From positions 372,001-436,000 of the forward strand of contig NZ_JAEDAE010000004.1 of NCBI RefSeq assembly GCF_016056375.1: a stretch of DNA of 64,000 bases. Reading direction: 5' to 3'. The stretch is from Hymenobacter negativus. GTDB taxonomy: Bacteria; Bacteroidota; Bacteroidia; Cytophagales; Hymenobacteraceae. The notes under the pieces are model-generated. The model had not been told where the DNA came from, searched no databases, and saw only the letters and a program-made list of their open reading frames with translations. Every line of letters begins with the position of its first letter. Position 1 is the stretch's first letter. Both the position numbers and the translations under genes were made by a program. Positions 1-8,369 of the stretch are shown piece by piece.

Positions 1-406
1 CCAGCTCGCTGCTGTCAAGTGGCAGCAGGGTATCGGTCTGGTGCTGGCACAGCACGGCGTAAGCACCGCGCTGGCTGGGGGCCAATACGCGCCGCACGGC
101 CTGCCGGTATTGTTGAAGGGCTTCGGCGGTATCGGCGGCCGTCACGGCCAACGACAGCGCCTCAAATTTGGCCGTAGTATAGGCCTCCACGGCGTGCTGC
201 TGGGCATTGTTGAGCACCAAGGCATCGGCCAAAAAACTGCTCACGCGCCGGGCTTCGTACAGTTGTCCCGAAAAGCTCGGGGTGGCCATTTCATTGCGAG
301 CTTCGGCTTGCGCCGTGGTGAGCGGCTTGGGGTGGCCGGCGGCCCGGGCTCCCGCAACGCTCAGCCAACCCATCAACATCAATCCAAAAGTACGCGTCCA
401 AATCAT
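1..406 (-). CDS. Secreted protein of unknown function, C-terminus cut by window edge
   Basis: An open frame on the minus strand begins with an ATG at 404-406 and stays open to base 1, giving 135 residues with no stop. Residues 1-23 form a signal peptide (basic Trp-Thr-Arg start, hydrophobic Leu/Met core, then Ala-rich cleavage region). The mature part is helical and rich in Ala, Gln and Leu, with a pattern of short helices around residues 45-120 (QLYEARR, ALVLNNAQQHAV, ALQQYRQAVRRVL). This resembles small periplasmic helical proteins common in Hymenobacter-type genomes, but I cannot name the family. Codon use (GCC, CTG, GGC) matches the neighbours. No partner gene is visible because the 3' end lies outside the window. 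Confidence 0.75.
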   Translation of the reverse strand, partial: MIWTRTFGLMLMGWLSVAGARAAGHPKPLTTAQAEARNEMATPSFSGQLYEARRVSSFLADALVLNNAQQHAVEAYTTAKFEALSLAVTAADTAEALQQYRQAVRRVLAPSQRGAYAVLCQHQTDTLLPLDSSEL

Positions 407-609
407 AACCAGAAAAGCTGAAGCAACTACTCGTGTAGCAGCTTTATTTATTGCATTTTATCTTTTTCAAAACTAAACAGCGCGTGTTTTGGTAGCTTAT
501 CCTTCCAGGCGATTGTCATGTTTTGCCCCCTGAGTGGTTACTTTATATCGGCGAATAATTTGACGCCTTGCTCCATTAACTGAATCCTGCTCTTTCTTTC
601 TCCTATCCT

Positions 610-1326
610 ATGATGACTTGCGCCATTATCGACGACGATGAAATCAACCGCCTTACGCTGGAGCATTACGTCGAGCTCACGCCCAACCTGAAGCTGGTGG
701 CCTCGCTGGCCGACGGCATTGCCGGGCTCACGTTTTTCCGCGAAGGCAATAAAGTCGACGTCCTGTTTCTGGATATTGAAATGCCGCACCTCAGCGGCTT
801 GGAGCTGCTGCGCGTGTTACCCGACCCGCCCGAAGTCATCATCACCACTGCCCGGCAGGATTTTGCCGTCGATGCCTTCGAGCTGCGCGTGACCGACTAC
901 CTGGTGAAACCGTTTGAATTTGCCCGCTTTACGCAGGCGGTGCAGCGGGTGGCTTCGCGCCGGGCTCCGGCGGCCGGCGCCGCCGCTCCCGCCGCCGATA
1001 GCCCCACCAGCGCCGACCTGTTTGTGAAAGTGAACAGCCGCATGGTGCGCATCAATTTCGATGACGTGCTGTATGTCGAAGCGTTGTCGGATTACGTCAA
1101 CATCGTGACGCCCAAGCACAAGTACATCGTGTACACCACGCTCAAGGCACTGGAAAACCGGCTGGCCGCATTCCCGAATTTCATGCGAGTGCACCGCAGC
1201 TACCTGCTCAACACCCAGCACATCGAATCCATTGAGGACAACACGGCCAACCTGAGCGGTGGCCATTTTGTGCCCATTGGCAAGTCGTACCAGGAAGCCT
1301 TTTTCAAGGGTTTGCAGCGCATTTAA
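610..1326 (+). CDS. LytTR family response regulator (REC-LytTR)
   Basis: This is a 238-residue DNA-binding response regulator. The receiver domain (about 3-118) has the acidic cluster D8-D9-D10, the phosphoacceptor D55 in FLDIEMP and the conserved K100 in LVKPF. A Pro/Ala-rich linker (about 118-135) leads to a LytTR DNA-binding domain (about 138-236) with the typical FVKVNSRMVRINFDDVLYVEAL and RVHRSYLLN elements. Such proteins usually pair with a membrane histidine kinase of the LytS/YehU type; none lies next to it, so it is an orphan here. Two ATGs are adjacent (610 and 613) and either may start translation. The stop codon overlaps the stop of the convergent exonuclease gene. Targets are unknown. 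Confidence 0.93.
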   Translation: MMTCAIIDDDEINRLTLEHYVELTPNLKLVASLADGIAGLTFFREGNKVDVLFLDIEMPHLSGLELLRVLPDPPEVIITTARQDFAVDAFELRVTDYLVKPFEFARFTQAVQRVASRRAPAAGAAAPAADSPTSADLFVKVNSRMVRINFDDVLYVEALSDYVNIVTPKHKYIVYTTLKALENRLAAFPNFMRVHRSYLLNTQHIESIEDNTANLSGGHFVPIGKSYQEAFFKGLQRI

Positions 1327-1949
1327 GCTTCTTCGGGCGCTTCGGGTATTCCGATGGCCGGCACCTGCTTGTACACCGGCAGCTCGTAGAACGGCCGGAG
1401 CAGGCGCACCACGTCGAGGGCATCGGCCAGGGCTTCGTGGGCTACTTCGCGCTCCAGCCCCGCCCGGGCCTTGCAAATGCTCATGCTGGGCAGGCGCGAG
1501 TCTTTGCGCCAGTTGAGGTAGAAGACGGCGGGGTCGAGCATGGCGGGCTCGGCCCGCACCAGGGTGCCCCAACCGGGCAACTCTTTGAGAAAGCATAGGT
1601 CGAACACGGCAATGTTTTTGCCGGCCATGGTCACGCTCACGCAATCGTGCTTATCGGGGCGGAAGCCGTGCCGCAGCAGGAATTCGCGCAGTTGCGGTAG
1701 CAGCTCGGCGGGCGTGCACAGCTCGGGGTTGGGCTCTTTCTGGGCCAATTCCTCAAACAGGCGGGCATTGAGGGCAATGGCCCCGGCCGTGCCTGCGTAC
1801 TCGGGGTGGCGCACCACGCGGCGGAAGGCTGGCAGTTGGGCCAGCGGCAGCGGGTGGCGGGATTCTTCCACCACGGCGGCCAGCTCCAGAATCTGGTGAC
1901 GGGCGGGGTTCGAGCCGGAAGTTTCGAGGTCGAGGGAAACGTAGCGCAT
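1323..1949 (-). CDS. 3'-5' exonuclease, DEDDh (DnaQ/RNase T) superfamily
   Basis: The 208-residue product starts MRYVSLDLETSG, so the ExoI motif (D7, E9) sits at the very N-terminus as in DnaQ-like exonucleases; this fixes the ATG at 1947-1949 although the frame stays open 28 codons further. ExoII is seen around GKNIAVFDLCFL and ExoIII as the H-x4-D of HEALADALD near residue 168. Family members remove nucleotides 3'-5' from DNA or RNA using two metal ions. It is a stand-alone exonuclease domain without a polymerase or helicase domain, so a role in proofreading, repair or RNA trimming cannot be decided. It converges on the LytTR gene with a 4-base overlap. Confidence 0.88.
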   Translation of the reverse strand: MRYVSLDLETSGSNPARHQILELAAVVEESRHPLPLAQLPAFRRVVRHPEYAGTAGAIALNARLFEELAQKEPNPELCTPAELLPQLREFLLRHGFRPDKHDCVSVTMAGKNIAVFDLCFLKELPGWGTLVRAEPAMLDPAVFYLNWRKDSRLPSMSICKARAGLEREVAHEALADALDVVRLLRPFYELPVYKQVPAIGIPEAPEEA

Positions 1950-2419
1950 GGGAGTGTGTACGGAAGTGGGCGGCCAGCTGGCCACGGCTTTGCAGAACGG
2001 GGTTAAAAGCATATTAAAAATACTGCGCTGCACCCGGGGGCTAAAAATTGAGCGGCTAGCCTGTCCACAATTTTCCTACTGGCAACTCGTTCTTATTCAG
2101 GCAAAACACATTTCGCGGACTTGAATCTTTGTCAATTAGCTTATTGCCAGAGAACTGGCCGACGGCTCAGCCTCTGCAAGTGCGCCTTCCTTTTTAGACT
2201 CCCTCGCCGCGCATTCATTATCTTCGGCTCTTAGGTTGATGCTGTGGTCGCTACCCCGATGAGCAGTTCAGCCAAGTTGCCTTTCCTCCATTCCTTTTTT
2301 GCGGCGTTGCGCCACCCCCTCTCTCCTTCGGCTACCCAGCGCAGGCGGAGCTGTGGCTAGGCTATGTGCCTTAGCCTCATCCCTGTGGCTCGGGCCGAGG
2401 CGCAACTTCTTTCCTGACT
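1950..2419. other. 470-base intergenic region without a recognised gene
   Basis: This stretch separates the divergent exonuclease and the secreted-protein gene at 2420. No open frame with plausible codon use spans it, and I see no tRNA, terminator hairpin or known RNA motif. The base composition is more AT-rich near 2020-2160, where a promoter for either flank could lie, but no clean TAnnTTTG element was found. The last 200 bases are C/T-rich on the plus strand. Confidence 0.5.
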
Positions 2420-3178
2420 ATGAAAACACGCTACATTTTACTGCTGGCACTCCTGAGTCTGCTGGGGCATAGCGCCCCGGCCCTGGGCCAGCAACGCCCG
2501 GCATCTGAGCCCCTGGCCGCCGCCGTGGAGGCTGCTACCGCCCGGTACAACAAGTCCTTCGTGGCGTCGCCGCAGCTCTACAACGGGCCGGAATACGTGG
2601 ACTACTCCCTGCGCTACCACGCCCGCACGGGCCACCAGTTTTTTGCCACGACGGAAAAAATGCCCGGCAGCGTGTACTACAACGACCACTACTTCCCCAA
2701 CCTGCGGCTGGCTTACGATGTGGTCTTGGAGCAGGTGATAATCACGCAGCCGACCAGCCCGCTGAACCTGCGGCTCATCAACGAGTACGTGCGTGAATTC
2801 ACCATTGACAACCATCATTTTGTTCGAATTCAGGCAGATAGCAGCACAGGCCGGGTGCTGAGCACGGGTTATTACGAGCTGCTGGTGGACGACAGCCGCC
2901 TGCAGGTACTGGCCAAACGCGCGAAGAACCTACAGGAAGTGCCGGCTCAGGGCTTCCTCAACGTGGAGTATATCACAGCTGATAAATTCTACTTGAAAAA
3001 GGCGGGCGTTTATACTCCTATCAGCAGCAAGAGTGCGGTGTTGCGCGCCTTTGCCGACCACAGGAAAGAGGTGCAGCAGCACATCAAGGAAAAGCACCTG
3101 CGCTTCAGCAAAGCCGGTTTCGGCGCCTCCGTTACGGAGCTGGCGCTGTACTACGTGAGCCTGCTGCCGCAGCCCTAA
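2420..3178 (+). CDS. Secreted protein of unknown function, first gene of TonB/DUF4249 module
   Basis: A 252-residue protein with a signal peptide (residues 1-23, cleavage near ALGQQ). The mature part is rich in Tyr, with NGPEYVDYSLRY and YYNDHYFPNLRLAYD near residues 45-105, suggestive of a mostly beta periplasmic or surface protein. I do not recognise the family. Its stop lies 64 bases before a TonB receptor on the same strand, so it is likely co-transcribed with the receptor, two DUF4249 lipoproteins and an MG2-type protein. By position it could be a periplasmic or surface accessory for that receptor. No catalytic motif or membrane helix beyond the signal peptide is visible. Confidence 0.8.
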   Translation: MKTRYILLLALLSLLGHSAPALGQQRPASEPLAAAVEAATARYNKSFVASPQLYNGPEYVDYSLRYHARTGHQFFATTEKMPGSVYYNDHYFPNLRLAYDVVLEQVIITQPTSPLNLRLINEYVREFTIDNHHFVRIQADSSTGRVLSTGYYELLVDDSRLQVLAKRAKNLQEVPAQGFLNVEYITADKFYLKKAGVYTPISSKSAVLRAFADHRKEVQQHIKEKHLRFSKAGFGASVTELALYYVSLLPQP

Positions 3179-3242
3179 CGCGGCAGCCGTGGTCCCGCCC
3201 CTTACCCGATAGCCTTTCCGTTCCTTTTATCTTCTCGATTCG

Positions 3243-6017
3243 ATGAAGCAAGCGTATACCTTCGTGCTGCTGTTGTTTTTTGGCCTGCTGGCACTGCCCG
3301 GCCACGGCCAGCAGCAACCGCCCAAACTGGTGAGCGGCGCGTTTAACCACACACCGTTTGGGCAGTTTGTGGGCCAGGTGGAGGCCCAGACGGGCCTGAA
3401 GTTCTACTTCGACCCGGCGGCTGTCGACAGCCTGTTTGTGACGGTGCAGGCCCAGAGCCAGCCCGTGGCCACGGTGCTGGAACAGGCACTGCAAAACACG
3501 AAATTCCACTTCACCACCGACAACGAGGGCCGCGTATTCGTGTACCAGGGCAAAGCCATTGAGCCGATGGTGATGGCCGACTTCCTCAGCCCGCAGCCGG
3601 TGGAAGCTTCGGATGTGGCCGCGCGCCCCGACAATGCCGACCTGCCGGCCACGCCCACCGGTCGCTCGCGCTACGTGAGCGCCGCCGAGTACAAGGTGTA
3701 TGAGATTGGGAGCGGCGGCACGGGGCGGGCCACGCTGGCCGGCCACATCCGCGACCTGAAATCGGGCGAGCCGGTGATTGGCGCGTCCATCTACTCCGAA
3801 TCGCCCAACGTGGGGGCCAGCACCGACCAGTTCGGGGCCTACTCCCTCACGCTGCCGGTGGGCCGCTACGACTTGAAAATACGGGGCGTGGGCATCAAGA
3901 ACACCACCCGCAAGGTGGTGTTGCGCGGCAATGGCAAACTGGAGATTGAGACAGAGGAAGACATTGTGACCCTGAAGGAAGTGGTGATTGAGGCCGAAAA
4001 AGACAAGAACGTTTCGGGGATGCAGATGGGCCTCGAAAAGATTGACATCAAGACCATGAAGCAGGTGCCCACGGCCTTCGGCGAAACCGATTTGCTGCGG
4101 GTAGTGCTCACGCTGCCGGGTGTGAAATCGGTGGGCGAAGGCAGCACCGGCCTAAACGTGCGCGGCGGCGCTACCGACCAGAACCTGATTCTGTTCAACG
4201 ACGCCACGCTGTACAATCCGTCGCACCTGTTCGGCTTTTTCTCAGCATTTAACCCCGACATTCTGCAGGGCGTGGAGCTGTACAAAAGTGCCATTCCGGC
4301 CAAATACGGCGGGCGGCTGTCGTCGGTGCTGGACATCACCACGCGCGAGGGCAACAAGAAGAAGCTAGCCGGCTCGGGCGGCATCGGGCCGCTCACGAGC
4401 CGCCTCACGTTGGAAGGGCCGCTGGTGAAGGACAAAAGTGCCTTCATCGTGAGCGGCCGCGCCAGCTATTCCGATTGGATTTTGAAGCAGCTGAACGACA
4501 AGAACTTTGCTAAAAGCTCGGCTGCGTTTTACGACCTTACCGCCTACGTCAGCCACGAGTTCAACGACAAAAACTCGATTTATGCCACGGCCTACATGAG
4601 CTCCGACCGGTTCCGGCTGGCCAGCGATACCACGTACCGCTACCTCAACCAAACAGCCAGCCTGAAGTGGCGGCACACCTTCAACAACAAGCTGTACGGC
4701 GTGTTGACCGGGGCCTACAGCCACTACGACTACAACGTGAGCAGCGACGGCAACAAGGTGAATGCCTACGAGTTGAAGTACAGCATTGACCAGCCGGCGC
4801 TGCGGGCCGATTTCAGCTTTTTCCCCAATTCGCGCCACACGGTGGACTTTGGCGTGAGCTCGCAGTTCTATCGCATTGCGCCGGGCAGCTTTACGCCACT
4901 GGGCGATAAGTCGCTGGTGACGCCCAACGTGCTGCCCCGCGAGCAGGGCCTGGAAAGCGCCATCTACGCTTCTGACCGGTTCGATATCACCACGCGCTTT
5001 TCGCTGAGCCTGGGGCTGCGCTACTCCCTGTACCAAGCCTTGGGGCCGCGCGATGTGTACCAGTACGCCCCCGGCGAGTCGCGCACCGAAAACACGCTGC
5101 TCGACACCCTGCACTATGCTTCGGGCAAAACCGTGGCCACCTACCACGGCCCGGAATACCGCGTGTCGGCGCGCTACTCGCTCAACGACCGGTCGTCGGT
5201 GAAGGCGGGCTACACGCGCACCCGCCAGTACATTCACCAGCTCACGAACACGGCCTCCGTGTCGCCCACCGACATTTGGAAGCTGAGCGACGGCAACGTG
5301 CGCCCCCAGATTGGCGACCAGTTTTCGGTGGGGTACTACCGCAACTTCAAGTCGAACACCATCGAGGCCTCCATCGAGACGTACTACAAGTCGCTGCGCG
5401 ATTTTGTGGACTACAAGAGCGGGGCCACGCTGGTGCTCAACCCGCACATCGAAACCGACATCATCAATGCGCAGGGCAAAGCCTACGGCGTAGAGGTGTT
5501 TGTGAAGAAGCTGACCGGCAAGGTGAACGGCTGGGTGAGCTACACGTACTCGCGCTCGCTGGTGCGGGCCAATGCTGGCACGCCGGCCGATATGATTAAC
5601 GGCGGAGCCTATTACCCGAGCAATTTCGACAAGCCGCACGATTTTACGATGGTGGGCAACTACCGCTTCAGCCGGCGCTTCAGCTCCTCGCTCAACTTTA
5701 CGTACAGCACGGGCCGGCCCATCACCCTGCCCCTGGCCGAGTACTACGTGGGCAACTCGCTGCGCGTGTACTACTCGGACCGCAACGCCTACCGCGTGCC
5801 CGACTACTACCGCGTGGACCTGGCCCTGAACATCGAGGGTAACCACAAGGTGAAGAAGCTGGCCCACAGCTCCTGGACGGTGGGCGTGTATAACCTCACC
5901 GGCCGCCGCAACCCGTACTCTGTCTACTTCAAGGCGACGAACGGGCAGATTAAGGGGTATCAGCTGTCCATCTTCGGCCAGCCCATCCCGACGGTGACAT
6001 ACAACTTCAAATTCTAG
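3243..6017 (+). CDS. TonB-dependent outer-membrane receptor with STN and CarboxypepD_reg domains
   Basis: The 924-residue product carries a signal peptide (1-22), a secretin/TonB short N-terminal (STN) domain (about 28-100), a carboxypeptidase-regulatory-like beta-sandwich (about 162-240), a plug (about 265-385, with LNVRGGATDQNLILFND) and a 22-strand-type barrel ending in the aromatic residue F924, as expected for BAM recognition. It imports an unknown ligand across the outer membrane using TonB energy. STN domains often signal to a FecR anti-sigma factor, but no FecR or ECF gene lies beside it. The stop is followed 6 bases later by a DUF4249 gene, which argues for one transcript and a receptor-lipoprotein complex. 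Confidence 0.95.
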   Translation: MKQAYTFVLLLFFGLLALPGHGQQQPPKLVSGAFNHTPFGQFVGQVEAQTGLKFYFDPAAVDSLFVTVQAQSQPVATVLEQALQNTKFHFTTDNEGRVFVYQGKAIEPMVMADFLSPQPVEASDVAARPDNADLPATPTGRSRYVSAAEYKVYEIGSGGTGRATLAGHIRDLKSGEPVIGASIYSESPNVGASTDQFGAYSLTLPVGRYDLKIRGVGIKNTTRKVVLRGNGKLEIETEEDIVTLKEVVIEAEKDKNVSGMQMGLEKIDIKTMKQVPTAFGETDLLRVVLTLPGVKSVGEGSTGLNVRGGATDQNLILFNDATLYNPSHLFGFFSAFNPDILQGVELYKSAIPAKYGGRLSSVLDITTREGNKKKLAGSGGIGPLTSRLTLEGPLVKDKSAFIVSGRASYSDWILKQLNDKNFAKSSAAFYDLTAYVSHEFNDKNSIYATAYMSSDRFRLASDTTYRYLNQTASLKWRHTFNNKLYGVLTGAYSHYDYNVSSDGNKVNAYELKYSIDQPALRADFSFFPNSRHTVDFGVSSQFYRIAPGSFTPLGDKSLVTPNVLPREQGLESAIYASDRFDITTRFSLSLGLRYSLYQALGPRDVYQYAPGESRTENTLLDTLHYASGKTVATYHGPEYRVSARYSLNDRSSVKAGYTRTRQYIHQLTNTASVSPTDIWKLSDGNVRPQIGDQFSVGYYRNFKSNTIEASIETYYKSLRDFVDYKSGATLVLNPHIETDIINAQGKAYGVEVFVKKLTGKVNGWVSYTYSRSLVRANAGTPADMINGGAYYPSNFDKPHDFTMVGNYRFSRRFSSSLNFTYSTGRPITLPLAEYYVGNSLRVYYSDRNAYRVPDYYRVDLALNIEGNHKVKKLAHSSWTVGVYNLTGRRNPYSVYFKATNGQIKGYQLSIFGQPIPTVTYNFKF

Positions 6018-6023
6018 CCCGCT

Positions 6024-7151
6024 ATGCGTCCTGCTTTTCCTTTGGTGTGCCGAGGGCTGGCTTGGCTGCTGGTGTTGCTGCTGCCAGCCTGCGTCGACCC
6101 GTACTCGCCCGAGATTCTGGCCGCCAAGCGCAGCTACCTGGTGGTCGACGGTTTCATCAACAGCCAGGGCGTGACCACCATCAAGCTCTCGCGCACGTTT
6201 GCCATCACCTCGCTGCCCAAAGTGCCTAACGAAACCCGCGCCACGGTCTACATCGAAGACACGGCCGGGGCCCGCTTTCCCCTGGCCGAGGGTGCAACCG
6301 GGACGTACACCTCTGCCTACCTTATGCTCACCACGGGCCGCACCTACCGCCTGCGTATTGCCACGGCCGCTGGCGTGCTGTATGCCTCTGATTTTGTGCC
6401 CGTCAAAATCACGCCGCCCCTCGACGCGGTGGATTGGCGGGCTGAACCCACCGGCCTGGGCATTTACGTGAGTGCCCACGACGACACCAAAGCCACCCAA
6501 TACTACCGCTGGGAATACGAGGAGACCTGGGAAATCATCCCACCGTTCAGCCCTTCCATTGAATTCGTAAACAATGCCATACGGCCCATTCGGGTGCTTT
6601 ATCCGGCCCAGTGCTGGGGCAACGAGCGGGCCGCCGCCATTCAGCTGGCCAAAACCACGGCCTTGAGCAAGGACATTGTATCCGACCTTTTATTGCGCCG
6701 CCTGGCCCGCACCTCCGACCGGCTTTACCGCCGCTACAGCGTGCTGGTGCAGCAGCATGCCCTCACCAAGGAAGAATATGCCTACTGGGAACTGCTGCGC
6801 AAAAACACGGAAAGCCTGGGTACACTCTTCGACCCGCAGCCCAGCCAGCTCACCGGCAACGTGCACTGCCTGAGCAACGACGCAGAGCTGGCGTTCGGTT
6901 TTGTGGGCGCGCACTCGCTGGCCCAAAAACGCATTTTTATTGAACGCGGCCAACTGCCCTTCGACTGGCCGTTTGTGAGTGGCTACGAAGCCTGCGTGCC
7001 GCCCGATACGGCCAAAGGGAATTACATTCCGCTGCTGCGAACAGGCTTCGTAGTGCCCGTGAGTGAGGTCAGGGATGGCATCACCGTTGCGTCACTGGAC
7101 TGCGTCGACTGCCGGCGACGGGGCTCTGCTAACCGGCCGGCATTCTGGTAG
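6024..7151 (+). CDS. DUF4249 domain lipoprotein, copy 1
   Basis: A 375-residue surface or periplasmic lipoprotein. The N-terminus is a lipoprotein signal ending in LLLPAC (lipidated Cys near residue 23), followed by VDPY and an Ig-like region (YLVVDGFINSQGVTTIKLSRT) typical of DUF4249, and it ends with the family's Cys pair in DCVDCRRRGS and a terminal FW. The family is found downstream of TonB receptors in Bacteroidota, where it is thought to work with the receptor at the cell surface; the ligand is unknown. The gene begins 6 bases after the receptor stop. It is a close paralogue of the next gene. Confidence 0.93.
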   Translation: MRPAFPLVCRGLAWLLVLLLPACVDPYSPEILAAKRSYLVVDGFINSQGVTTIKLSRTFAITSLPKVPNETRATVYIEDTAGARFPLAEGATGTYTSAYLMLTTGRTYRLRIATAAGVLYASDFVPVKITPPLDAVDWRAEPTGLGIYVSAHDDTKATQYYRWEYEETWEIIPPFSPSIEFVNNAIRPIRVLYPAQCWGNERAAAIQLAKTTALSKDIVSDLLLRRLARTSDRLYRRYSVLVQQHALTKEEYAYWELLRKNTESLGTLFDPQPSQLTGNVHCLSNDAELAFGFVGAHSLAQKRIFIERGQLPFDWPFVSGYEACVPPDTAKGNYIPLLRTGFVVPVSEVRDGITVASLDCVDCRRRGSANRPAFW

Positions 7152-7210
7152 GGGCGGCCGAAACGCCTTACCGGCCACTTTTGCTTCCTACTTTCCTCTC
7201 CTTCTATACT

Positions 7211-8344
7211 ATGACGCGCATTACTTCTCCTTTCTCCCGACTGCTGCTTTGGCTGCTGGCTTCGCTACTGGCGGGCTGCGTGGACCCGTACAAACCCGAC
7301 GTGCTTTCCTCGCCCCGCAGCTATTTGGTGGTCGACGGCTTCATCAATACGCAGGGCGTGACGACCATCAAGCTCTCGCGCACCTTCGCCATTTCCTCTT
7401 TGCCCAAGGTGCCGGCCGAAACCCGCGCCACGGCCTACATTGAAGACGCCACCGGCGCCCGCTACAACCTGGTCGAAAGCCCGGTTGGCATCTACACCTC
7501 GGCCTACCTGAACCTGACGCCGGGCCGTGCCTACCGGTTGCGCATTGCTACGGTTGCTGGCGTGCTGTATGCCTCTGATTTCGTGCCGGCCAAAATCACG
7601 CCGCCCCTCGATGCGGTGGACTGGCGCCCCGAAAATGCTGGCATGGGCATTTACGTGAGTGCCCACGATGATGCCCGCGCCACCCAATACTACCGCTGGG
7701 AATACGAGGAAACCTGGGAAATTATTCCTTCCGTTAGGCCCGTACTGGAGTTTTACAACAATGCCATCATTCCCATTCGGGTGCCCTATCCCACGCTGTG
7801 CTGGGGCAATGAACGGGCGGTAGCCATTCAGCTGGCTAAAACCACGGCCCTGAACAAAGATGTCGTGTCGGATTTCCTGCTGCGCCGCCTGGCCCGCACC
7901 TCCGAGCGGCTGTTTCGCCGCTACAGCATCCTGGTGCAGCAGCACGCCCTCACCAAGGAGGAATACGCCTATTGGGAAGCGTTGCAGAAGAACACCGAGA
8001 GCCTGGGCACGCTCTTCGACCCGCAGCCCAGCCAGCTCACCGGCAACGTGCACTGCCTGAGCAACGACGCGGAGCTGGCCCTGGGCTTTGTGGGCGCGCA
8101 CTCGCTGGCCCAGAAACGCATTTTCATCGAACGCGGCCAGCTGCCGCTCGACTGGCCGTACAACAACGGCTACGCCGGCTGCTTCCCGCCCGATACGCTG
8201 GACCCCAAAGTTCGGGTCATTCCGTTTTTCTCGTCGGGCTATTCCGTACCGGTCAGTCAGGTTCCGGGAACCTACCTCATCTCGTCGCCGGACTGCGTGG
8301 ACTGCCGCCGCCGGGGCTCGGCCACACGCCCATCGTTCTGGTAA
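7211..8344 (+). CDS. DUF4249 domain lipoprotein, copy 2 (tandem paralogue)
   Basis: A 377-residue paralogue of the preceding gene. The chosen ATG (7211) starts MTRITSPFSR and gives a compact lipoprotein signal ending LLAGC; an in-frame ATG at 7181 would add ten unlikely residues. Most of residues 25-320 can be aligned to copy 1 without gaps, including long identical runs such as KEEYAYWE and QPSQLTGNVHCLSNDAEL; divergence concentrates in the signal peptide, in the segment after TWEII and in the last 60 residues. This pattern suggests tandem duplication with possible gene conversion. It is followed 25 bases later by the MG2-type gene and probably belongs to the same operon. Confidence 0.93.
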   Translation: MTRITSPFSRLLLWLLASLLAGCVDPYKPDVLSSPRSYLVVDGFINTQGVTTIKLSRTFAISSLPKVPAETRATAYIEDATGARYNLVESPVGIYTSAYLNLTPGRAYRLRIATVAGVLYASDFVPAKITPPLDAVDWRPENAGMGIYVSAHDDARATQYYRWEYEETWEIIPSVRPVLEFYNNAIIPIRVPYPTLCWGNERAVAIQLAKTTALNKDVVSDFLLRRLARTSERLFRRYSILVQQHALTKEEYAYWEALQKNTESLGTLFDPQPSQLTGNVHCLSNDAELALGFVGAHSLAQKRIFIERGQLPLDWPYNNGYAGCFPPDTLDPKVRVIPFFSSGYSVPVSQVPGTYLISSPDCVDCRRRGSATRPSFW

Positions 8345-8369
8345 TCCATTTGTTTTTGCGACTTTGTTT

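Noticed and set aside
3243..3560. FecR-type signalling partner for the STN domain
   Set aside because: Neither flank encodes a FecR or ECF protein; the two sigma factors in the window lie more than 35 kb away with their own partners.
4365..6500. A 711-residue open frame on the minus strand opposite the TonB receptor and DUF4249 genes
   Set aside because: It is antisense to a well-supported receptor. In GC-rich DNA the reverse frame of GCC/CTG-rich codons lacks stops, and its composition (His, Arg, Gly, Val) is not protein-like.
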